Made by a program: the position numbers and the translations under genes
Origin: Cognatishimia sp. SS12
GTDB taxonomy: Bacteria > Pseudomonadota > Alphaproteobacteria > Rhodobacterales > Rhodobacteraceae
DNA length: 64,000 bases
NCBI RefSeq assembly: GCF_028369055.1
Contig: NZ_JAQNCZ010000002.1
Coordinates: 1 to 64,000, forward strand
Direction of reading: 5' to 3'
Shown here: one piece after another, positions 27,393-37,988 of the stretch
Layout of the letters: each line of letters begins with the position of its first letter
Numbering within the stretch: the stretch's first letter is position 1
The notes under the pieces: model-generated
The model's input: only the letters and a program-made list of their open reading frames with translations
Told to the model about the DNA's origin: nothing
The model's database searches: none

Positions 27393-28337
27393 TCAGGCTT
27401 TGGCGTCCGCCGGCGCTGGCGCTTCGGCCGTCGCCTTTTCAGCCTCGGCAACCTGCTCGGGCGATGGCAAATCGCCACTGACCGCAGGCGGCAGATCCAT
27501 CAGCATCCGCACAATCGTGATCAGCTCTTCCCGCAGCTCGGTCCGTTTGGTCACACGGTCCAACATACCGTGATCCAACAGGTATTCGGCACGCTGGAAA
27601 CCTTCGGGAAGTTGCTCGCCAATGGTTTGCTGAATAACGCGCGCGCCGGCAAAGCCGATCAGCGCGTTTGGCTCCGCAATCTGCACATCACCAAGCATCG
27701 CATAAGAGGCAGTCACACCCCCGGTGGTTGGATGGGTCAGCACAACGATATAGGGCAGACCGGCTTCTTTCAGCATCTGAACTGCAATGGTGGTGCGAGG
27801 CATTTGCATGAGGCCAAGGATGCCCTCTTGCATACGCGCGCCGCCCGCCGCGGAAAACAGAACCAGCGGGCGTTTCATCGCCACCGCACGTTCTGCCGCC
27901 GCCAGAATGGCATTGCCGACATACATCGACATCGAACCGCCCATGAACGAAAAATCCTGTGCGCAGGCCACGATCGGCGTGCGGCCAATGTCGCCCTCGG
28001 CCACCAGCATCGCTTCTTTTTCGCCGGTTTTCTTTTGCGCGGCTTTCATGCGCTCGGGGTATTTTTTCTGGTCTTTGAACTGCAGCGGGTCAGTGATTGG
28101 TGCCGGTACAGAAACTTCGGTGAAAATGCCGCCGTCAAACAACGCCTCAAACCGGTCACGCGGGGAAATGGCCATGTGATGATCACATTGCGTGCAGACG
28201 TTCAGGTTTTCTTTCAGCTCACGGTGAAACAGCATGGTGCCGCATTCGCCGCATTTGGACCACAGATTTTCCGGCACCTCACGGCGCGAGAAAATCGAAT
28301 TGATCCGAGGACGGACGTAATTTGTGATCCAGTTCAT
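27393..28337 (-). CDS. accD: Acetyl-CoA carboxylase carboxyltransferase subunit beta
   Basis: Beta half of the carboxyltransferase that makes malonyl-CoA for fatty acid synthesis. I take the ATG at 28337 (MNWITNYVRPRI, 314 residues), with AGGGG eight bases upstream; an ATG at 28364 is in frame but has a poorer context. The zinc ribbon Cys are at residues 29, 32, 48 and 51. The crotonase-like core includes FSAAGGARMQEGILGLMQM and THPTTGGVTASYA. The C-terminal tail is Ala/Glu-rich. Confidence 0.96.
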   Translation of the reverse strand: MNWITNYVRPRINSIFSRREVPENLWSKCGECGTMLFHRELKENLNVCTQCDHHMAISPRDRFEALFDGGIFTEVSVPAPITDPLQFKDQKKYPERMKAAQKKTGEKEAMLVAEGDIGRTPIVACAQDFSFMGGSMSMYVGNAILAAAERAVAMKRPLVLFSAAGGARMQEGILGLMQMPRTTIAVQMLKEAGLPYIVVLTHPTTGGVTASYAMLGDVQIAEPNALIGFAGARVIQQTIGEQLPEGFQRAEYLLDHGMLDRVTKRTELREELITIVRMLMDLPPAVSGDLPSPEQVAEAEKATAEAPAPADAKA

Positions 28338-28397
28338 ACGAAGTACCCCTAATTCGCGAAACATTCACGAGATAAGCTGCAATGACAGGAATTGCAA

Positions 28398-29279
28398 TCA
28401 ACGCCTGATGGCAATGCGCCCCACAAGCCAAAAGCACAGAAGAAAGGGCAATTCAATGACCAATGCCATGCGCAGGATATCCGTGTCACCCGGCCCATAG
28501 CCGACGTGCAACAACGCAAGGCCATCCCAGTAGCCATAAAACGACATGATCAGGATCGAGGCGACATTATTGACGAAGTGCAGCGCCAATGCCGGGCCAA
28601 GGTTGCCCGCCCGCGCGGTCAAATCCGCCGCGATCACCCCAAACGCGGTCGCCCAAACCGCAACAAGTATGGCGTTATCGCCATAGGTCCCCGGCGCGTA
28701 GTGCAGCAAGCCAAAAAGCACACTGGGAACTGCCAACCAAACCACGGGATGGGCAAACCGCGCCGCCAGCTGGCTTTGAAGATACCCACGAAAGATCAGC
28801 TCTTCGGTGCTGATCTGAACAAAAATTGCGGCCAGCCCAAGTGGCAATAGCAAAAGCCAGCTGGCAAACCCCATGTGAAATTGCGGCTTCAGCGCCTCGG
28901 GGGTGGGCAGGATGAACACCACCGCCACCAACACAAGCGCCGGGCGCAACACCTTGAAGAAATCGCGAAAGGCGATGCGCAGCGGCCCGACAAGCCCAAG
29001 GATCGAGCGGCGGTGCACAAGGCGTGTCACCACCCAGAGCGCGGCGGCAGGCGCAAGAAAGGCAAAAAGCGTGATCAAGACAGCGCGGGCCGATGTGCCG
29101 TCACGCAGCTCAGCCATCAAGGTTGAGCCTTCGGAGGCATCCCGCAAGATCTGGACCAGCGCCAGGTTCAGCGCTGTGCTGGCAATCATCAGGCACAAAA
29201 ACCCCAAAAGCAGACGCGGCACCCCTGCGCTGGCACGGGCCGGATCAATCAATTGCTGATGGTTCTGATATCGCGACAT
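28398..29279 (-). CDS. CPBP family intramembrane glutamic endopeptidase
   Basis: A multi-pass membrane protein of 293 residues from the ATG at 29279 (a GTG at 29288 is possible). The ABI/CPBP signature EELIFRGYLQSQL contains the EExxxR motif in the second half, with the conserved His in LFGLLHYAPGTYGDN and the Asn in LHFVNNVAS. About eight hydrophobic helices are present. Members act as CAAX-like or bacteriocin-related proteases; no substrate can be named here. Confidence 0.9.
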   Translation of the reverse strand: MSRYQNHQQLIDPARASAGVPRLLLGFLCLMIASTALNLALVQILRDASEGSTLMAELRDGTSARAVLITLFAFLAPAAALWVVTRLVHRRSILGLVGPLRIAFRDFFKVLRPALVLVAVVFILPTPEALKPQFHMGFASWLLLLPLGLAAIFVQISTEELIFRGYLQSQLAARFAHPVVWLAVPSVLFGLLHYAPGTYGDNAILVAVWATAFGVIAADLTARAGNLGPALALHFVNNVASILIMSFYGYWDGLALLHVGYGPGDTDILRMALVIELPFLLCFWLVGRIAIRR

Positions 29280-29378
29280 GCCCTTCACCTAGCGAGTTTC
29301 AGCCTATAGGTACAGCGCTTTGCTTGCTGGAATTTCCCCCTTGGGCTATCCCTTTGCCATCAGAATTTCGGGGTCCAT

Positions 29379-29999
29379 ATGTCGCGCCTTTCCAATCTTC
29401 GCACCATCGCGCTTTCTGTTCTGGTCTTCGGGGCACTGACCGCATGTGTGCCCACGGTCAGCGGCGATAGCACCGAGCGGCGCGGGTTCCTGTCTGGGCT
29501 TGAGCGGCCGGAACGCGACAATGCGAACCTTTTGCGCCAGCGCAAGCTCGCGGATGGCGCGGTTATCGTCAAAGCACCGAAACATTACTGCGTTGACCCG
29601 GCAGTTATTGGCACGGCGCATTTCGCGCTGATCGCCGAATGCGGCACGTTGCAAGGGGCCCCGGCGCAGCACCCGCAGGATCGGGGCATTCTGACGGTCA
29701 GCATCAGCAGCCCGCTGACCGAAGGCAGCCTGCCCAGAGATCTCGGGGCTGCTTTGGGCGAAGGTCAGCGATTTGACAGCCGTATCAATGGCCTGACGGT
29801 CAAACGCATCACCGACGCGCGCGCACAAACGCTTGCCGGGGCGGACCCAACCCATTGGCGCGGGGCGCTTTTGCTGAATGAACGGCTTGTCACCTTTGCG
29901 GTGTATGGCCCGGAGAACGGCGCCGTTCTGGGCGATGCCGGCCGTGTTTTGCTGGAAGAACTGGCGCGCAACACGCAGCGGTCAAGCCGCCTGCGTTAA
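29379..29999 (+). CDS. Putative lipoprotein of unknown function
   Basis: A 206-residue protein with an N-terminal signal and lipobox LTAC (Cys near residue 23), so it is probably an outer- or inner-membrane lipoprotein. The mature part has a region YCVDPAVIGTAHFALIAECGTLQG with paired cysteines and a C-terminal helix LLEELARNTQRS. I do not recognise a family. It is transcribed alone, divergent from the CPBP protease gene by 99 bp. Confidence 0.78.
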   Translation: MSRLSNLRTIALSVLVFGALTACVPTVSGDSTERRGFLSGLERPERDNANLLRQRKLADGAVIVKAPKHYCVDPAVIGTAHFALIAECGTLQGAPAQHPQDRGILTVSISSPLTEGSLPRDLGAALGEGQRFDSRINGLTVKRITDARAQTLAGADPTHWRGALLLNERLVTFAVYGPENGAVLGDAGRVLLEELARNTQRSSRLR

Positions 30000-30165
30000 C
30001 CCCGCGCTGACCGCATCTGATCGGTCACAAAATACGCTGGAATGCTCCGGCCCGGAATTGGGCGTTTGTCTCATATAAACCAATCGGCTACACAATCATT
30101 AACAGCGGCGCGAATTGTTTCCGAGAACAGCGCGCTCAAAGAGACGAAAGACGGAACGGGGCCGT

Positions 30166-30939
30166 ATGGGACAGCAATCGCGCAGTCTACTTCAGAAGTT
30201 CTTTCAACGCGGCGTGGCCCGGTTTTGGGCACAGGCCGCGCAAGAAGCGTCCGAAGCTGACCTGGCACAGCTGCGGCGACGCCGGTTTGCCGCGCGGCGG
30301 CTGCGCGCACATCTTGATACCCTGATCTCAATTGCGGATGGCCGTCTGGCCCTGCCGATCATCGGGTCAAACACCTTCCATAAACCCCATGGGACCGATT
30401 GGGCCTGGCGCCCGCATCTGTGGCGTGAAAGCCTGCCCGTTCAGGGCATGGTGGCCGTCCAAAGCCAGGAGGGCCTGGGCGATGAGGTCACGCTGTTTCA
30501 CGACTGCAAAATCTCGGAACTGACCCTGCGCCAGCTGCGCAACCTGCGCGAAAAGGATCTTGCGCCTTTTGGGCTGCGCCTGGATGTTTTCCGCTTTGAC
30601 GGCTCGTTCCTGTCGCTGGTGATCGAACTGCCCGAAGAGGCGTTGAGCAATCTGAACAAACATTACCTTGTGCGCATGGACACCATTGTAGAGATGGAAA
30701 AACCACTGGAAATTTTTGCGCGCCTCAACATCAAACATGGTCCCAATACCGAACAGATCGTGCGTGAACTGCCGTTGCACGAAGAAGACATCATGGTCGA
30801 ATTTGACCTTGCCTATTCGCGCCTGAATGAAAAACGCATTGAAAAGGCCTGGATTGATCTGATTTTCGAGGGGCCGGAAATGAACCAAGTGATCCTGCGG
30901 GATGTCACCTTCAGCCGCCGCCCTCGCGCCGAAGTCTGA
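30166..30939 (+). CDS. DUF6478 family protein
   Basis: A 257-residue protein from the ATG at 30166 (MGQQSRSLLQKFF); the open frame continues upstream only through a TTG. The N-terminal helix is Arg-rich (RRRRFAARRLRAHLD), and the body includes GSNTFHKPHGTDWAWRP, VTLFHDCKISELTLRQLRN and a long C-terminal block ending FEGPEMNQVILRDVTFSRRPRAE. In my recollection this is a conserved Rhodobacterales family with no known function. It is followed 19 bp later by a small partner gene. Confidence 0.85.
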   Translation: MGQQSRSLLQKFFQRGVARFWAQAAQEASEADLAQLRRRRFAARRLRAHLDTLISIADGRLALPIIGSNTFHKPHGTDWAWRPHLWRESLPVQGMVAVQSQEGLGDEVTLFHDCKISELTLRQLRNLREKDLAPFGLRLDVFRFDGSFLSLVIELPEEALSNLNKHYLVRMDTIVEMEKPLEIFARLNIKHGPNTEQIVRELPLHEEDIMVEFDLAYSRLNEKRIEKAWIDLIFEGPEMNQVILRDVTFSRRPRAEV

Positions 30940-30958
30940 GGCGAGAAAGGAAACCACG

Positions 30959-31333
30959 ATGAGCGCCTATAGCATCAGCAAGACCCGCCTTCTGGAAGGC
31001 ATGTGGGAAGGCATTGTCACCGCCGAGACAGCGGACGCAGATCAACCGATCCTCGAAGTGACGCATCAAGACAAGCCGCTCGAAAAAATCGGCCTGACCG
31101 AACGTGGTGAAGGCCATTGGAATTTGCGCATTCCGATCCCCGCGACGCTGATCGCAGATGGCGTCCATACCATCCTGATCCGCGATCAGCAGGCGCAGCA
31201 GACATTGGACACGATCACCATTGTCGCTGGCGAACCCCTGGCCGAGGATATTCGCGCCGAAATGGACCTGCTGCGCGCCGAACTTGATATGCTCAAACGC
31301 GCCTTCCGCCGCCATTGTCTGGAAACGAGCTGA
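30959..31333 (+). CDS. Small conserved protein paired with DUF6478
   Basis: A 124-residue protein with a good ribosome-binding site (GAAAGGA) before the ATG at 30959. It has a beta-rich N-terminal part (RLLEGMWEGIVTAET, WNLRIPIPATLIADGVHTILI) and a C-terminal helix with heptad-like Leu/Glu spacing (AEMDLLRAELDMLKRAF) that could be a coiled coil. There is no signal peptide. Tight spacing to the upstream gene suggests the two products work together; the function is unknown. Confidence 0.8.
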   Translation: MSAYSISKTRLLEGMWEGIVTAETADADQPILEVTHQDKPLEKIGLTERGEGHWNLRIPIPATLIADGVHTILIRDQQAQQTLDTITIVAGEPLAEDIRAEMDLLRAELDMLKRAFRRHCLETS

Positions 31334-31370
31334 ACAAAAGGTTGACGCAACCGCCCTTTACGTCACGTAG

Positions 31371-33455
<2,085 letters not shown>

Positions 33456-33461
33456 ACCCTG

Positions 33462-33806
33462 TCAGCCATGGGTTGCGCGGCTGTCCTGCGGGGCCTCCGC
33501 GCGATCCGTCATGCCGTAATCACGCATCACGTGAAGCACCTTGAGGCGGTAGTCGCGGAAGATCCCTGCGCGCCCGGCCGTCTGCGCGCCGCGGTGTTTG
33601 TCGAGCTGCCGCCAGGCATCCAGCGCGGTTTCGTCGCGATAATAGGACAGCGACAGAAGCTTGCCGGGATTTGTGAGACTTTGAAAGCGTTCAACCGAGA
33701 TGAACCCATCGATCTGCGACAGCAGCGGCTTCAGCTCTTCGGCAATGGCCAGATAATCCGCTTTGCGCCCGTCGGCGATTTCCACTTCGAATATGACGGC
33801 AATCAT
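33462..33806 (-). CDS. Antibiotic biosynthesis monooxygenase (ABM) domain protein
   Basis: A 114-residue single-domain protein of the dimeric ferredoxin-like ABM fold: MIAVIFEVEIADGRKADYLAI, FISVERFQSLTNPGKLLSLSYYRDE, and a second-half WRQLDKH. Such proteins act as cofactor-free oxygenases or as quinone- or heme-degrading enzymes, and many have no known substrate. It overlaps the upstream NIPSNAP gene as ATGA, and the pair is divergent from an ArsR-type regulator. Confidence 0.9.
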   Translation of the reverse strand: MIAVIFEVEIADGRKADYLAIAEELKPLLSQIDGFISVERFQSLTNPGKLLSLSYYRDETALDAWRQLDKHRGAQTAGRAGIFRDYRLKVLHVMRDYGMTDRAEAPQDSRATHG

Positions 33807-34126
33807 CGCGTGTCCCCATGTGGCGCTGACACCAGTTTCAGAAATGTCCGGTCCTCACGCAATATGAAACGCTCGGATTGGGCAAATTCATAGTTTTCTC
33901 GCCCGAGAGGGTCCGCAGCGAGCCGCGCGCGATAGGCTTCGTAATCGGCGAGGCTCGCGACATTATAGATCCCATAGGCCAATGTGGTGGACCCTTCGTG
34001 CGGGGCATAATAGCCAATCAGGTCCGCGCCGTTGCGCGGGATGGCTGTGCCCCAGTTGCGGGCATATTGCGCAAATTGGGCGTGCTTTGTGGGATCGATA
34101 TGGTAGCGAATGATGCAGGTCAGCAT
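33803..34126 (-). CDS. NIPSNAP family protein
   Basis: A 107-residue protein from the ATG at 34126, preceded by AGGAG. The longer open frame upstream crosses the regulator gene on the other strand and is not real. NIPSNAP features include MLTCIIRYHIDPTKHAQF, a central GADLIGYYAPHEG, and NVASLADYEAYRARLAADP. Like ABM proteins it has a dimeric alpha-beta barrel, and the two genes overlap as ATGA, so a joint small oxidoreductase or chaperone-type role is possible but unproven. Confidence 0.9.
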   Translation of the reverse strand: MLTCIIRYHIDPTKHAQFAQYARNWGTAIPRNGADLIGYYAPHEGSTTLAYGIYNVASLADYEAYRARLAADPLGRENYEFAQSERFILREDRTFLKLVSAPHGDTR

Positions 34127-34143
34127 GGGGGTCTCCTGTTTTC

Positions 34144-34195
34144 TCGAAGTATAGGCACTTGCCCTGCGGGCATGCTTCGGCAATGATCGAAGTAT
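34144..34195. promoter_or_regulatory. Repeated TCGAAGTAT sites between NIPSNAP and ArsR genes
   Basis: TCGAAGTAT occurs at 34144-34152 and again at 34187-34195. The second copy forms an imperfect inverted repeat with ATGCTTCG (34172-34179), and it overlaps the ATG of the regulator gene (34194). This is a good candidate operator for the ArsR-type repressor on both divergent genes. Confidence 0.65.
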
Positions 34196-34889
34196 GAAAG
34201 AAGGTCCGAATATCGCCGAAGTCGCCGCGCTGATCGGTGATCCCGCGCGCGCCAACATTTTGACGGCACTGATGAGCGGCAAGGCCCTCACAGCCAGTGA
34301 ATTGGCGCTTGAGGCTGGTGTCACCCCGCAAACGGCCAGCAGCCACCTGGCCAAACTTGAGCGTGGCGGATTGGTCGCGCCGCGCAAGTCGGGGCGGCAC
34401 AAATACTTTTCATTGACCAGCGACGCAGTGGCCGAAACGCTGGAGGCGCTGATGGGTCTGGCCGCCGGGCACGGCCAATTGCGCAGCCGGCCCGGGCCGC
34501 GCGATGTCGCGATGCGGCGCGCGCGCGTGTGTTATGACCATCTTGCCGGGGACATGGGCGTTGCAATGTACGACTCGCTTTTGCGGCGCGGTCACATCAA
34601 CGCAAACCCAAACGCCATAATCTTGACAGAATCCGGCAAGGCTTTTGTTTCCGAATTCGGGATTGATTTGGCGTCCCTGCCCCCAAGCAAAGCCCCGCTT
34701 TGTCGCGCCTGTTTGGATTGGAGCGCCCGGACATCTCATCTGGCCGGGCAATTGGGCCGCGCCTTTCTGTCCCATTTTATAACGCGCGGATGGACGCGGC
34801 GGATCGAAAACAGCCGAACGCTCGTGTTTACACCAGAGGGACAGCGTGCCTTTAGTGCTCTCTTTGAGCTGCGCGCGGATCACCCCTGA
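34194..34889 (+). CDS. ArsR-type winged-helix transcriptional regulator
   Basis: A 231-residue regulator, longer than typical ArsR proteins. The N-terminal winged helix is clear: IGDPARANILTALMSGKALTASELALEAGVTPQTASSHLAKLE (about residues 14-56). The C-terminal half includes CYDHLAGDMGVAMYDSLLRRG, a segment seen in a subfamily of long ArsR-type regulators, and has Cys residues near CRACLD that could bind metal or a redox signal (inference). It starts inside its own probable operator and faces the NIPSNAP/ABM pair. Confidence 0.9.
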   Translation: MKEGPNIAEVAALIGDPARANILTALMSGKALTASELALEAGVTPQTASSHLAKLERGGLVAPRKSGRHKYFSLTSDAVAETLEALMGLAAGHGQLRSRPGPRDVAMRRARVCYDHLAGDMGVAMYDSLLRRGHINANPNAIILTESGKAFVSEFGIDLASLPPSKAPLCRACLDWSARTSHLAGQLGRAFLSHFITRGWTRRIENSRTLVFTPEGQRAFSALFELRADHP

Positions 34890-35023
34890 AATCGAAACAG
34901 CGCTGTTTCCACCTGTTGCACGATCCGCGACAAAACCCAGATATTGTCTGCACCCCGCCCCTTTCATGCCCCATTTCAGGTTCAATCATTGAAGGAACAA
35001 GAAATGTCATCAAGGAACGCGAG

Positions 35024-35929
35024 ATGGATCGCCTTACGGAAATGGAAGCCTTTGCCACGGTCGTTGACCAGGGTGGATTTACGGATGCCGCGAAAAAGAT
35101 GGGCATCTCTAAATCGGCTGTCTCCAAACATGTTTCCAGTCTGGAAGCGCGCCTTGGAGCGCGGCTTCTTAATCGCACCACGCGGCGCGTCAGTCCGACG
35201 GAAATTGGCCTTGCCTATTACGATCGCGCCCGCCGCGTTCTGAATGATGCTGGCGAGGCGGATGCACTGGTGACATCCATGCAAACCGCGCCATCAGGGT
35301 TGCTGCGCATCAGTGTTGCGACCGATTTTGGTGTCAATCATCTGTCTCCGGTGCTGGGCGAATTCCTCGCGGATTTCCCTGAAATCACCGTGAACATGGT
35401 GCTGAACAACCGCTATGTTGAACTGATCTCGGAAGGCTTTGACATGGCAATCCGCATTGGCGAGCTGGAAGACAGCTCACTGCGGGCCCGCAAGCTGACC
35501 GAAACCACCAAACGCATGATCGCAAGCCCGGACTATCTGGAAAAACACGGGCGGCCGCAAAAGATTGATGATCTGAACGAGCACAAGCTGCTGCATTATT
35601 CCAGCCAGTCCAATGGCGCTGTCTGGAAGCTGACCGCCCCCTCCGGCGAAAAACGGCAGGTCCGCACCGCGGGCTGGCTGTCGGTGAATGACGGGCAATC
35701 GCTGCTGAACGCGGCCATCGCCGGACTGGGCATCGCCTATCTGCCAAGCTTTCTTTACGCCGAAGCGATGGAGCAAGGCCTGGTCGTCGATGCGATCCCC
35801 GAGCTTCCGATGGAAACGCAAGGCATCTACGCGGTGTATCCCCCCGGCCGATTTACCCAGCCCAAGGTCCGCGCCTTTATTGATTTTCTGGTCAATGCCT
35901 TTGCCGAAAAAGGCCCAACTGACTGGTAA
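35024..35929 (+). CDS. LysR family transcriptional regulator
   Basis: A 301-residue LysR-type activator or repressor from the ATG at 35024 (AAGGA upstream). The helix-turn-helix is in residues 4-60: MEAFATVVDQGGFTDAAKKMGISKSAVSKHVSSLEARLG. The rest is the periplasmic-binding-like effector domain. It belongs to the group exemplified by AaeR/DsdC-like small regulators with the RTTRR motif. Its target is unclear; a terminator follows before uraA. Confidence 0.93.
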   Translation: MDRLTEMEAFATVVDQGGFTDAAKKMGISKSAVSKHVSSLEARLGARLLNRTTRRVSPTEIGLAYYDRARRVLNDAGEADALVTSMQTAPSGLLRISVATDFGVNHLSPVLGEFLADFPEITVNMVLNNRYVELISEGFDMAIRIGELEDSSLRARKLTETTKRMIASPDYLEKHGRPQKIDDLNEHKLLHYSSQSNGAVWKLTAPSGEKRQVRTAGWLSVNDGQSLLNAAIAGLGIAYLPSFLYAEAMEQGLVVDAIPELPMETQGIYAVYPPGRFTQPKVRAFIDFLVNAFAEKGPTDW

Positions 35930-35963
35930 CAGAATTTCCCGCGGCTTTTCACAAAGCCTTCCT

Positions 35964-35989
35964 GCCCCAGCAACAGCTGGGGCTTTTTT
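35964..35989 (+). terminator. Intrinsic terminator after the LysR gene
   Basis: GCCCCAGC (35964-35971) pairs with GCTGGGGC (35976-35983) over an AACA loop, followed by six T residues. It clearly ends the LysR transcript before the uracil permease gene. Confidence 0.95.
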
Positions 35990-36058
35990 CATGTTTGCAT
36001 GATGACCTCCGCAGTCGCTTTGGCTATGCACAGGCAAAGCTTTCCCAAGGAGTGGTTC

Positions 36059-37327
36059 ATGAGCCAAGACATTCATTCTACAGAGTATAATTTTTCCGCC
36101 CGGCAGGCATTGGTCGGCGCACAGATGTTGTTTGTGGCCTTTGGTGCGCTGGTGCTGGTGCCATTGTTGACAGGGCTGGACCCAAGCGTTGCCTTGTTCA
36201 CTGCTGGTTTGGGCACGCTGATCTTTCAGATCACCACCCGCGGCAAAGTGCCGGTCTTTCTGGCGTCGTCATTCGCCTTTATCGCGCCGATTATCTATGG
36301 CGTGCAAACCTGGGGCCTTGCGGCGACCACTGGCGGTCTTGCCGCAGCGGGCCTGCTCTATGTCGTGATCAGCTTTCTCATCCGTTTCTTTGGCAGTGAC
36401 TGGCTGCATCGTTACTTGCCGGCTGTGGTGGTTGGCCCGGTCATCATGGTGATCGGTCTTGCGCTGGCGCCTGTTGCGATCAACATGGCGACGGGCCTTG
36501 CGGGGGATACGCAGATCATGCCGAAATCCACCGCGCTTATTCTCGCGGGTGTTTCACTGGGAACCACGGTGTTCTTTGCCCTGCGCGGCAAAGGCATGAT
36601 GCGCATTGTCCCGATCATTTTTGGCGTGATCGCCGGATATCTCGCCGCGCTCATCATGGGGGCCGTCACCGGACAAACCCTGATCGACACCGCGCCGGTT
36701 GCCAATGCGCCCTGGCTGGCCATACCGGCCTTTGTTGCGCCAGAGCTTAACTGGGCCGCGATCCTGTTTATCCTGCCCGTCGCCATCGCCCCGGCCATCG
36801 AGCATTTCGGCGACATCATCGCCATCGGTGGCGTCACCAAGAAAGACTATCTGAAGACCCCCGGCATTCAGAACACCATGCTGGGCGATGGTCTGGCCAC
36901 GACCTTTGCGGGCCTGCTGGGTGGGCCACCCAACACCACATATTCCGAAGTCACCGGGGCCGTGACGCTGACCCGCGCGTTTAACCCGGCCGTGATGACA
37001 TGGGCAGCGCTATTTGCGATCGCGTTTTCGTTCATTGGCAAGATCAGCGGCGCGCTGTCGACCATTCCGATGCCGGTGATGGGCGGGATCATGATCCTGA
37101 TGTTCGGCATGGTGACGGTTGTCGGCCTGACCGTGTTGACCAAGATCGGCAGCGAAGACCTGTCAGAACCGCGCAATATGGTGATTGTTTCCGTCATCCT
37201 GGTGATCGGCCTGGGCGGATTGGCGATCCCCTTTGGCGAAAGCTTCACGCTTTCGGGGATTGGTCTGGCGGGGATTGCAGGCATTCTGCTCAATCTCATC
37301 CTGCCAAAATCGCGGCAGGACGCTTAA
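36059..37327 (+). CDS. uraA: Uracil/xanthine permease, UraA family
   Basis: Proton-coupled nucleobase carrier, 422 residues from the ATG at 36059 (CAAGGAG upstream). The NAT/NCS2 features are present: SARQALVGAQMLFVAFGALVLVPLLTG at the N-terminus, and the signature LLGGPPNTTYSEVTGAVTLTR in the second half, with Glu in APAIEHFGDI. About fourteen hydrophobic helices are expected. It is monocistronic, between two terminators. Confidence 0.95.
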   Translation: MSQDIHSTEYNFSARQALVGAQMLFVAFGALVLVPLLTGLDPSVALFTAGLGTLIFQITTRGKVPVFLASSFAFIAPIIYGVQTWGLAATTGGLAAAGLLYVVISFLIRFFGSDWLHRYLPAVVVGPVIMVIGLALAPVAINMATGLAGDTQIMPKSTALILAGVSLGTTVFFALRGKGMMRIVPIIFGVIAGYLAALIMGAVTGQTLIDTAPVANAPWLAIPAFVAPELNWAAILFILPVAIAPAIEHFGDIIAIGGVTKKDYLKTPGIQNTMLGDGLATTFAGLLGGPPNTTYSEVTGAVTLTRAFNPAVMTWAALFAIAFSFIGKISGALSTIPMPVMGGIMILMFGMVTVVGLTVLTKIGSEDLSEPRNMVIVSVILVIGLGGLAIPFGESFTLSGIGLAGIAGILLNLILPKSRQDA

Positions 37328-37346
37328 CAGGCGGCGACAAAAACAA

Positions 37347-37375
37347 AAAAACCGGGCGCTTTGCCCGGTTTTCCT
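37347..37375. terminator. Bidirectional terminator between uraA and mlaC
   Basis: ACCGGGC (37351-37357) pairs with GCCCGGT (37363-37369), extended by an A-run on the left and a T-run on the right. It can terminate both uraA and the convergent mlaC operon. Confidence 0.93.
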
Positions 37376-37392
37376 TTGCAAGGCCGCGGGCC

Positions 37393-37977
37393 TCAGCCCG
37401 CTTTTTTCAGATCTGCGATCAACCCGTCGATATTGCCGCGGTTCTTATCCAGCATAGCGCCAATTTCGCTCTTTTCGGTCAGGCGCAGGCTGATGCCTTC
37501 GATCACCATGTCAAAGAACAGGTCTTTGCCGGATTTATCAGACACAAGAAAGTTCACGCCAAACGGCGATTGACCGGGCAGAATGGCGGTCGCCTGCACC
37601 TCAAAGAAGCTTTTGACCTGGCGCCCGCCGGTCACTTCGATCCGGCCACCCACAAATTCATTGAACCGCTTGCCATATTTGCGCGAGATATAGCCCGTGA
37701 AGGCCGACACATAAGCGCGCTCTTGGCTGGCAGACAGGCGGCGTGCATCCGCGCCCAGCGCAGAACGCGCGATGATGTTCACATCACCATAGCGCTTAAA
37801 AATCGCCTCAAAATCCGCGATCATGCCGGACAAGGATTTGCCCGAGGCAATCACCCGGTTGATATCGACGACAACCTTGTTCACCAAAACTTCTGCCTGC
37901 GCCGTGGTCAGCGCAAAGGCTTGCATCGGCAGCAGCGCCAGCGCTGCGGCAGATGCGATAAACTCACGTCGTTTCAT
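37393..37977 (-). CDS. mlaC: Phospholipid-binding periplasmic protein MlaC
   Basis: Soluble periplasmic carrier of the Mla retrograde phospholipid pathway (toluene tolerance Ttg2 family), 194 residues. A signal with twin Arg (MKRREFIASAAALALLPMQAFA) could be Tat-exported. The mature domain includes ISRKYGKRFNEFVGGRIEVTG and FDMVIEGISLRLTEKSEI. It follows mlaA by 11 bp. The inner-membrane mlaFEDB genes are not in this window. Confidence 0.9.
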   Translation of the reverse strand: MKRREFIASAAALALLPMQAFALTTAQAEVLVNKVVVDINRVIASGKSLSGMIADFEAIFKRYGDVNIIARSALGADARRLSASQERAYVSAFTGYISRKYGKRFNEFVGGRIEVTGGRQVKSFFEVQATAILPGQSPFGVNFLVSDKSGKDLFFDMVIEGISLRLTEKSEIGAMLDKNRGNIDGLIADLKKAG

Positions 37978-37988
37978 TGCGTCACCTA

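Noticed and set aside
26814-28352. 512-codon open frame on the plus strand across folC and accD
   Set aside because: It spans the end of one real gene and all of another on the opposite strand, and its product has no domain.
33803-34402. Longer version of the NIPSNAP gene (199 codons)
   Set aside because: The extra N-terminal part crosses the ArsR gene on the other strand and has no homologous look; the ATG at 34126 has an AGGAG site.
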